Below, in pieces: positions 19,530 to 26,421 of a stretch of DNA of 26,421 nt (position 1 is the stretch's first letter; each line of letters starts with the position of its first letter). The DNA is from Dinochytrium kinnereticum (taxonomy: Eukaryota; Chytridiomycota; Chytridiomycetes; Chytridiales; Chytridiaceae). The stretch spans positions 4,949-31,369 of the forward strand of contig JADGJT010000281.1 in assembly GCA_027604005.1 (NCBI GenBank). The letters are read 5' to 3'. The notes below the pieces were generated by a model. It was not told the DNA's origin and searched no databases. It was given only the letters and a program-made list of their open reading frames with translations. Both the position numbers and the translations under genes were made by a program.

Positions 19530-20631
19530 GGCCCTTTACGCCGTAGTGCTTCTTGACGATCCCTACCTCCCACCATTTTTGCATGCAGTGATGGGCTTGC
19601 AAAGGTGAAATTGTCACTTGTTGGCGTGCAATAAAGTCAACTATCCATCCTTTACATTAAAGTAAGTTGCCTTTCCTTAGGTCTTTGTTCCTGGCTTTAT
19701 TTCTTGCAAGCTGACGGGCATCTGCTGAAGACTTTTTGTGTACAGATAAATAAGAGCGTGCCATCATGAATCTTCGAAGAATCCTGACCACTTCCTATCT
19801 CCCGTAGTGCCCTGGCGACTCGCGCAATTACATTTAGTGTGCCAGCTCAAAACATCGTTAAATACCGTGAATATGACCCCGGCCGTGGCACGCAGAGATC
19901 AGCATGGAGCTTGCATGTGCCGCAGGGATGAGTGCGAGCTCTCTAAGGCCACCTCCTGGATCACACGTGCGAGAACAGCTCTAACTGCCTTAGGCTGTAT
20001 CATGGCAATTGGCCGTTTAACGTGTTATTGTTTCCTTCACTGTCGGACACCTTTTGGAGGCACTCTTGTTTTGATTCTGTCGCCTTGGCCTGTATTCTCT
20101 TCTCACCTAGATTTGTTTGTCTGCGATTTTGGGTTAGGTAGGCTGCAGTCGCATCTCTGTCGTTTCTTTTTCTTTTTTTTCATTTACTTTTTTTATGCAA
20201 TTTGTTTTCATACCTTATTGTTTTACTTTTACTCAGTGATTCCTCGTCTTCTTGCAGTACTCTGTCAGCCTGACTTTGTCCAGATTCAACTATTTCAATG
20301 ACCCCTGGATCCTGGATGCCCCCTCTCCCCTTGCCCAATATGTACCAAATATAATAAGTAAATAATTAATGCTGAAAGCTCGTTGAAAAGGTGGGTCTAG
20401 AAGAAGAGGAAAAACAAGTAAATGCATCGAACAGGTACAAGGCAACCAAGGCCTTTCCTTTTATTACAAAAATGTCAACTTCCCATTCCTCGTGACAAAT
20501 CGATTGTTGTGTGGCAAGGCCACCTGCGACACCAAAATACTCAGATAGATAATCTGATAAGGCTGCTATACTCCTACATCCACACCACCACATCCTGACT
20601 CTTCCGCCCCTTACCCCGCTCACCCCCCGAC
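19530..20631. other. intergenic region between two unknown genes
   Basis: Holds the 3' UTR of the preceding gene (AATAAA at 19630) and a strongly T/C-rich stretch at about 20160-20280. An open frame at 19807-20301 on the plus strand ends in a poly-Phe translation of this tract and looks spurious. No RNA gene or repeat recognised. Confidence 0.5.
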
Positions 20632-21249
20632 ATGATTCTCGCCCGGCTTCCTCCACCGAGTCTGGCGGATGCTCTCCTCCCAACAGACATCCTACGCAAC
20701 GCAAACACTTGTGTGCGGAGGCCTCTAAACCGACACTTCCACCGCACTCCCTCAGCCACATCTGCCTCTGCCTCTCCCCATAACCCTTCAAGCTCGTCCT
20801 CAACTGCACAAACCGCTCTCCACAAGCTTTTTACCGTCTCAACCTCCTCTCCACTCTCCCCTTTCATGGGTGAGATGGATGGCGTTGACAGCGACATGAT
20901 CTCGTTCATCCTGGAAGAGTGCGAGAGGTTCTCGGACGTGGACTTTCCATCGCATCCAAACATATCTAGGACATCCTCGCTTTCCAAGCTCAACTATGAG
21001 TTCGTCACTGTTGATCCTTGTGGCAGTGGGCGGCGCAGCACTCCTGCCTTGCTGGACTGTGGAATGGAGGTATCGATGGTCGGATCGGACATGGTCCATG
21101 TCGAAAGACATGAGGGGGAAGCTTATCATATGGTTGCAGAGGATGTTGAGCTGGTCGCCGTTGCTCCCTCATATTGGATGACGCAGGACGCTCAGCCCTC
21201 CGTTCCAAAATTGGGTGGCTCAGTCGTAACTGCCAACACCACAACGTGA
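20632..21249 (+). CDS. hypothetical protein, 205 aa
   Basis: Single-exon frame with coding-like composition that is clearly more GC-rich than its flanks. The first 75 residues are Arg/Ser/Pro-rich, possibly a mitochondrial targeting sequence or simply disordered. Residues about 80-130 contain an acidic helix-like stretch (MDGVDSDMISFILEECERF), and a Val-rich C-terminal half follows. No domain is recognised. A frame of 139 codons on the opposite strand (20574-20993) is open over part of the same DNA. The plus frame is preferred because it is longer and less biased in composition, but the call is tentative. Confidence 0.5.
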   Translation: MILARLPPPSLADALLPTDILRNANTCVRRPLNRHFHRTPSATSASASPHNPSSSSSTAQTALHKLFTVSTSSPLSPFMGEMDGVDSDMISFILEECERFSDVDFPSHPNISRTSSLSKLNYEFVTVDPCGSGRRSTPALLDCGMEVSMVGSDMVHVERHEGEAYHMVAEDVELVAVAPSYWMTQDAQPSVPKLGGSVVTANTTT

Positions 21250-21562
21250 GCTGACCACAGACTTAGTGACGAATCTGCCTTGATGTCGCTGGCGCTCTCA
21301 GGGTTGTAACGAAGCTTTGCAGTGCATACAGAAAGGTTGCTATTGCTATTATTACCCTGTGTGAAGACATATTCCCGTCCCCTCATATTTTTTTTGCCCC
21401 ACTGATCACTTGAATATATTTACCTGTAAGCCGCTCTCCTGTTATTCACTTTTATATGCAAAAGGACGGGCTCCATGGCCTGGACTGAAGCTCCTTTTCT
21501 CAAGCAAGTCTCAATGCTTCCTTATCCCAAGCAAATTTTTGTTTCCTTAACAACTCACACAC
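21250..21562. other. intergenic region before the I9 inhibitor gene
   Basis: About 310 bp, AT-rich near 21385-21470, presumably the promoter and 5' UTR of the inhibitor gene and the 3' UTR of the preceding gene. Nothing else seen. Confidence 0.45.
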
Positions 21563-22024
21563 ATGGCCTCCCTCCGCCAGTGCCTCCTCGTTCTCCTGAT
21601 TACGCTGATGGCCATCGCCATGGTCTCGGCCTCATCCAAGGAAGCGCCACTGACTGATAATACCTCTGGCAAGTGCTTTCACATGCACTGTTGAGAGAGC
21701 TGCTCAATCTGACTAGATGAAACAGCTTTCCGCAAGTACATTGTCGTGTTCAAACCGAGCGCTGCAAAGTCTTCCGTCGAAGAGATTATCACCAAGCTTT
21801 CAGGTGTTGGTGGAAAGATTGTGCACAAGCTTGACATCATCCATGGTCTTGCCGTTGGTAAGGACCCGTTTTGTTGTGTGTCGCTATTGTTTGGGCAGTG
21901 CATTAATGTCTTGGTTGCAGAGGCTCCAGCTTCGTTTATCAAGTCCATCTCTGACTTCGCCGGCATTGACTATATCGAAGAGGATGGACCCGTCCACACT
22001 TTTGGCGAACCTGAGGCTTTGTAA
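21563..22024 (+). CDS. secreted I9-type proteinase inhibitor
   Basis: Small inhibitor of the subtilisin-propeptide (I9) fold, related to fungal proteinase B/A inhibitors such as yeast Pbi2 and the Pleurotus inhibitors. Exons 21563-21668, 21717-21857 and 21921-22024 give 116 aa. The domain reads KYIVVFKPSAAKSSVEEIIT, then GGKIVHKLDIIHGLAV, then ISDFAGIDYIEEDGPVHTFG, which is the complete I9 beta-alpha-beta layout of about 75 residues. The chosen start gives a signal peptide (MASLRQCLLVLLITLMAIA, ending VSAS), so the protein should enter the secretory pathway, unlike cytosolic Pbi2. The first intron begins with GC (GCAAGT) rather than GT; the neighbouring GT would put a stop in frame. It could inhibit a vacuolar or secreted subtilisin or act as its folding helper. 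Confidence 0.85.
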
Positions 22025-22433
22025 ACTGTTGCAATAGGAGCCATCCTGAAACATAAGCCTTTGATATCCTACAACTATTTGCAAATAAACCAAATCATTT
22101 AAAAGCGAAAACTGGATGAACTCTTCTAGCAATCCTATCAGAGTACTTGAGACGCTGGGATGCGAAAGAAAAAAAACAAGATATGTATATAAAGCTAACA
22201 TTTGGCAACGAAAAACATGGATTTCAGCTTAAAGTAAAAAAGAATCTATGGCTATCGAAGAAGTAAATGTGTGGTGCAATACGGAATCGCTTCAAGTTAT
22301 CAATGTTGGATATGACACACATTCATGTTACGAAAGTAAGAGAAGACGGGCTTCCTCCACGATCATCAGCATATCCAGACATATCCAAGTAATTATTGTT
22401 ATAATATAATTCGTTTATCAATTTTTTCTTCAA
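22025..22433. other. intergenic region, I9 inhibitor to SF3B2
   Basis: AT-rich, about 410 bp. An AATAAA near 22083, about 60 bp past the inhibitor stop, is a likely poly(A) signal. The rest should carry the SF3B2 promoter and 5' UTR. No gene seen. Confidence 0.5.
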
Positions 22434-24767
22434 ATGACTGGAACCGCGGTTGCTCGCCCTGCACAGCAAAGTTTGGATGCAGGGAATGGGATGAACGGGG
22501 TCGATAAGACCTTGGTGAATGGGAACCACGGCAACTCAAAGGCGGATAAAGACAAGGAAAAGAAAAAGAGGCGGAAGAAGAAGCGGAGGGATGCATCGAA
22601 CAGAAGAGGGGAAAGCGCCTCAGAGTTGGAGACTACCGTACGTTTCTAAGGGCCTCTGCATCTCTGTTCATTCAATGCAAAACTCACCGCATTCTCTTGG
22701 TTCTTGTGAAAATGCATATGACTGTCATCTACAACTTCACACATACAGGATAAGGAAGATGACGACCTCGCCAACGTTGAAATTGAGTACGTTGCAGCTC
22801 CCACATCCGCCCTCTTCGAAGACGAAGCATTCAAAGATTATGAAAAGGTGTTTGAGCGATTCTCACTGACACGGGCTGATGCAACGGAAACAGCCAAAGA
22901 TGAGGATGAGACTGCAGGTGATGCAAGCGGGACAGCCGGAGCCGACCAAACTGGTGCAAAAGACGAGGATGAGGAAGATGAGGAGGAGATGTCAAAAAAG
23001 AAGAAAAGGTTGGCTCAAAGGCTCTCGGTTGCGCAATTGAAACAATTGGTTTCGAAGCCCGATGTAGTTGAGGTGGGTTATTCAGCTTCATCTTCTTCAA
23101 CTGTTATGATTTTTGGATATCTAATGTTTCGTTTGCGGCGACTCATAGTGGGTTGATATTACGGCGGCAGATCCGAAACTTCTGGTTCATCTTAAGGCTT
23201 ATAAAAACACCGTCCCGATTCCGATTCATTGGCAACAGAAACGAAAATATCTACAAGGAAAGCGAGGAATTGAAAAACCTCCTTTTCAACTTCCAGGTAT
23301 CTGATCTTTCAGCTCTCAATCCCCAAAGAAACTCAGTACTGATGACGACGTTTTTCTGTAGACTTTATTAAGGCCACCGGCATTATGGAGCTTCGAGAGA
23401 CTGTTAGAGAGAAGGAGGAGGCTGGAGGACTGAAAGCAAAAGCACGGGACCGGATGGCGCCAAAGATGGGAAAACTGGATATTGACTATCAAAAACTTCA
23501 CGATGCCTTCTTCCGGTGGCAGACAAAGCCCCCGCTCTCGATTCACGGCGATCTGTAAGTTGTGGTTTTATTCATAAAGCCAATACCCCCCCCCCCCCCT
23601 ACCTGCGTGTTTTTCCTTGTTAACTAACACACAACTACTTAACCCAGTTACTACGAAGGCAAAGAGTACGAAACAAAATTGAAGTTAAAAAAACCGGGTC
23701 AACTCTCTGACGAACTTCGACTAGCCCTTAACATTCCTCCGAATGCGCCACCTCCTTGGCTTGTAAATATGCAGCGCTACGGTCCACCACCCAGTTATCC
23801 ATCTTTGAAGATTGCAGGGCTTAATGCTCCGATCCCTGAAGGTGGGCAGTGGGGCTATCACCCTGGAGGATGGGGAAAGCCACCTGTTGATGAGTATGGG
23901 AGACCACTTTATGGGGATGTTTTCGGAGTCGCTGGCCAGGAGGCGCCATCAATGGTAATTTATTTGGCTTGGGGCATTTTATTCTCTTGCCTCGTTTGTC
24001 GACTCTCGTATCGGTCAGCACCTAACATCTTTTTGTTTATGAGCAGTACCTTGCCGAGATTGAGCGCAAGATATGGGGTGAGCTTGAGGAGGAGGAAGAG
24101 GTAGAAGAGGAGGAGGAGGAGGAAGAGGAGGAGGCTGAGGAGGAGGGTGGCGAAGCTCAGGCTGGAGAGGAGGAGCAATCTTTCCCGATGGAGGGTTTAG
24201 CCACCCCAAGTGGTCTCTCAAGCGTCCCAGCGGGACTAGAGACGCCCGATTTTATCGAGCTCAGGAAGGATCGGAGGTTAGTACCCGTTTATTTTGCTGG
24301 GTTTTTTTCGTTATTGTTTAAGAAAAGAAAAAAACATCCGCGACTCACATTCAACTGCAAACAGAGACGAGGGCCCAAAGGATCTTTACACAATCTTACC
24401 CCAAAAGGATGTTGCCGTCAAAGGTTTCATGGGAAGCGCACATACTTACGACCTATCTGGCGTCTCCGCCCCTGTCTCCGCTCCCTCCGACTCGACCCCC
24501 GCAAAAAAGCGCAAAACCGTCCCTGGCGTTATTGACAGCAAAACAGCTGTTGAGGTCGCTCTCAACCCTGAAGATCTTGAAGGGGGGTTACACGGAGAAG
24601 CGGTTAGGAAAGCCTACGAGGGAACTGTCAAAGAGAAACAGCAGGGGAGTAAGATGGAGGACTTTTCGGATATGGTCGCTGAGCATGCCAGCCGACAGAG
24701 TAAGAAGAGAAGAAAGGGGGAGGAAGAAAAGAAGGGAAAGAAGGAGAAAGATAAGTTTAAGTTTTAG
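22434..24767 (+). CDS. CUS1: splicing factor SF3B2/Cus1 (SAP145), U2 snRNP SF3b subunit
   Basis: Subunit of the SF3b complex of U2 snRNP, which holds U2 at the intron branch site and contacts SF3B4/Hsh49. Seven exons (22434-22637, 22749-23072, 23149-23296, 23362-23554, 23648-23954, 24047-24276, 24365-24767) join in frame to 602 aa. A Lys/Arg-rich N-terminus (KEKKKRRKKKRR) and an acidic stretch are followed by the DUF382/SF3b2 domain (about 177-300: DPKLLVHLKAYKNTVPIPIHW, IEKPPFQLPDFI). The PSP motif (about 310-345) is LNIPPNAPPPWLVNMQRYGP, then YPSLKIAGLNAPIPEG and WGYHPGGWGKPPVDEYGRPL. A very acidic Glu run spans about 398-428. The tail is Lys-rich. All acceptors are CAG or TAG. The fourth intron contains a run of about 14 C. 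AATAAA lies about 40 bp after the stop. Confidence 0.95.
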
Positions 24768-26062
24768 CTCTTATTTATGGAGAAGGTTACGATGTTTGTA
24801 TTGAATTGAATAAAGCGAGCAAACATCAGCGTTTTAGACAGAGAATATCGCAGTGTCTGATCGACAAGTACAAAAAAATTGTGAAGTCAAAAATAGTTTG
24901 ACAAGACGGTGAAGGAAAACAAACTTGCGGACAGCATTTGGAGAACTCAAGGCAACAGGCATAGGAAAGCAAGGAACTAAGTGCTGACAACTACGGCAGG
25001 GCTCAGTGGTGAGTAATATGGAGAATGGGAGAAAGAGGAGAGCAACGGAGGAGGAGGGGAACAAGGAGAAGAACGTGGTAGATCAACAGAAAGCGAATCA
25101 GGAGAAGGTGTGTGGAGATCAGTCAAGGCAGCGGCGAGGTGGGAAAAAAAGTAGAAGACGGGTAGGGCTGTCCATACAGCCAGGGAGGGACTCGAAACTG
25201 AACCGATGTCGAAGAAGGAGCTCGTGTCAGCGATGGTCAAGAGTGGGAATACCCGTGAGCGTGAAGAGCGGGAAGGGAGCCATGACGGGTAAGGCAAATC
25301 CAGCGGAGGGCAGAGGCAACGTGGGCGTGGAGAGGAGTGAGAAGGGGAAAGCAAGAGTCGATCAGGAGAAAGTAATCTCAAAGGAGAAGAGCAAAGAGGC
25401 GAAAAAGCGAATGCCGATGGGCAAGACCCCAGCCAAAGGAATAGCGTTGGACCATACCGACTTTGACGAAACGCGGAGAGCAAGTGAATCTAGAACTTGA
25501 GGGATAACTGATACTGCCAGTGGTGAACCAGTCATCAACAATATCAGAAGGTATAATGGGGGGTCGGGAGGCATGGGAATATTGGGGGGAGAAGAAGAAA
25601 AGGCACGTGTGAAATGGTCAGCAAGAGTAAGCGAGGGTCAGAGGAGGACTGGCAGGAGAGCCAGACGAGGTAAGAGGAGCTCAACCAAGGCGTGCTTGAA
25701 AAGGCGAACGGCAACGCTGAGGTGAGGAAAGGTGAGAAAATGTGAGGTAAGGTGAGGTAGGTAAGCTGCAGGTGGAGGGTGAAGTAGTCTCCGTCAGATT
25801 GGGGTCATAGGTGCCACGGTGGCGGCAGCGTGGATTGCAGAAAGAAGTTTTGTATAGAGAAAATAACGTGAGCCTGTCTGAGGGCAGTGGAGGCTAGAAG
25901 ATGCTCAGCAGAGATGCAGGCAACTGAAGGGATGCAACTGAAGGGATGTTTGGGGAAGCCAGAGCGTAGTCACTGATCAACCTCGAGCCATCTCTATTGT
26001 TTCTTGTCAGGGGAAAGTAGCCAGTGTTGAGGGTTGTTGAAAACCAGATCGAAAAAAAGAAA
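24768..26062. other. purine-rich region without a convincing gene
   Basis: After the SF3B2 3' UTR, the plus strand is A/G-rich from about 24960 to 25780. Open frames follow from this bias: 25006-25500 plus (Lys/Arg/Glu-rich) and 24977-25483 minus (Ser/Leu/Pro-rich), neither with a recognisable domain. A minus-strand frame at 25362-25574 begins with a hydrophobic, signal-like segment, but nothing downstream supports it. Short GGTGAGG-like repeats lie at about 25720-25765, and a 14-bp direct tandem duplication of GCAACTGAAGGGAT lies at about 25920-25947. Confidence 0.45.
26052..26058 (-). terminator. RNA polymerase III terminator
   Basis: A run of seven T on the minus strand, starting 4 nt after the tRNA-Glu discriminator base, is a standard Pol III stop. 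None occurs between the two tRNA genes, so this should end a joint transcript. Confidence 0.7.
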
Positions 26063-26134
26063 TTCCGAAACGGGGAATTGAACCCCGGCCACCGCTGTGA
26101 GAGAGCGGGATCATAACCACTAGACTATTTCGGA
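26063..26134 (-). tRNA. tRNA-Glu (anticodon CUC)
   Basis: 72 nt including an A discriminator. The acceptor stem TCCGAAA/TTTCGGA pairs fully. The anticodon stem CCGCT/AGCGG encloses the loop CTCTCAC, giving anticodon CUC for codon GAG. The T arm CGGGG-TTCAATT-CCCCG carries the B-box GGTTCAATTCC. No intron. It lies 4 nt downstream of tRNA-Leu. Confidence 0.95.
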
Positions 26135-26138
26135 TAAG

Positions 26139-26220
26139 TGAGCAGAGTGGGGGTCGAACCCACGCCTCCGGAGAGATTGCGGCCTAAACGCAACGCCTTA
26201 GACCACTCGGCCATCTGCCC
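26139..26220 (-). tRNA. tRNA-Leu (anticodon UAG)
   Basis: 82 nt including an A discriminator. The acceptor stem is GGGCAGA/TCTGCTC, with one G-T pair. The anticodon stem TTGCG/CGCAA encloses TTTAGGC, giving anticodon UAG for CUA and wobble CUN codons. The long variable arm (TCTCTCCGGAGG region) is typical of a class II tRNA, and the T arm has GGTTCGACCCC. No intron. It precedes tRNA-Glu on the same strand. Confidence 0.95.
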
Positions 26221-26421
26221 CTGTGTTCCTTAACTTTTGTGAGGGAATGGAGTGGATGAGCAGAAGTCTCAAAGTGCCAAGATGAGAGTTGCTCAGGATA
26301 TTGCCAATAAAGTTGAGAGTAGAAAAGTGATCAGTTTATTTTTCATGAAAGATGAAGGAACAGAGGGGCCTTTTATAGGCGACAGATCGGAGAATAGGAA
26401 AATAACAATGGAATGAGAAGG

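Noticed and set aside
19807..20301. Plus-strand frame of 164 codons
   Set aside because: It ends in a poly-Phe translation of a T tract, with no family resemblance and no conserved features.
25006..25500. Basic 164-codon plus-strand frame, and the minus frames opposite it
   Set aside because: All follow from the purine/pyrimidine strand bias, and no domain or splice pattern favours one of them.
1..26421. CRISPR arrays, bacterial operons or insertion sequences
   Set aside because: The window is spliced eukaryotic DNA, and no regularly spaced repeats or terminal inverted repeats with target duplications were seen.

Overview
The window is nuclear DNA of a eukaryote with compact, intron-rich genes, most likely a filamentous fungus. 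Three things point that way: a secreted family GH46 chitosanase, a fungal-type family I9 proteinase inhibitor, and short introns (mostly 40-120 nt) with GTRNGY donors. I cannot fix the lineage. About one intron in five ends in AAG rather than CAG or TAG. This is unusual and matters for any gene prediction here.

Layout. 1-1734: T/G-rich non-coding DNA with an imperfect direct repeat. 1735-3997 (-): DRG1/Rbg1 GTPase, 367 aa. 4636-4839 (+): possible relic of a LINE-type reverse transcriptase. 5059-7198 (+): GH46 chitosanase, 617 aa, with a signal peptide and a long acidic N-terminal region. 7824-8681 (+): Nudix hydrolase, 212 aa. 9235-14306 (-): a very large DNA cytosine-5 methyltransferase. 14438-15832 (-): tandem-domain GNAT acetyltransferase, 358 aa. 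15949-18296 (-): UTP7/WDR46, 563 aa. 18690-19529 (+) and 20632-21249 (+): two unrecognised Ser-rich proteins. 21563-22024 (+): secreted I9 inhibitor, 116 aa. 22434-24767 (+): SF3B2/Cus1 splicing factor, 602 aa. 24768-26062: purine-rich DNA without a convincing gene. 26063-26220 (-): tRNA-Glu(CUC) and tRNA-Leu(UAG), only 4 nt apart.

The highlight is the methyltransferase. Nineteen or so exons join in one frame into a protein of roughly 1,245 aa. The order is: CDCA7-like cysteine-rich zinc finger, PHD finger, DNMT3-type catalytic domain with every core motif intact, a degenerate PWWP-like repeat, a good PWWP domain, and a C-terminal GATA-type zinc finger. Animal DNMT3 is built PWWP-ADD-MTase, where ADD is a GATA-like finger plus a PHD finger. 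This protein therefore has the same parts in a permuted order. DNMT3-type enzymes are not part of the usual fungal set (DIM-2, RID/Masc1, DNMT1, DNMT5, DNMT2), so this is the candidate for an undescribed system: a self-contained reader-writer for DNA methylation.

UTP7, the GNAT gene and the methyltransferase lie head to tail on the minus strand with gaps of about 115-130 bp. The other genes look like unrelated housekeeping or secreted functions, and I see no pathway joining them. Exon coordinates were derived by hand from splice signals, reading-frame continuity and family resemblance. Every multi-exon model closes in frame except the 5' end of the methyltransferase.
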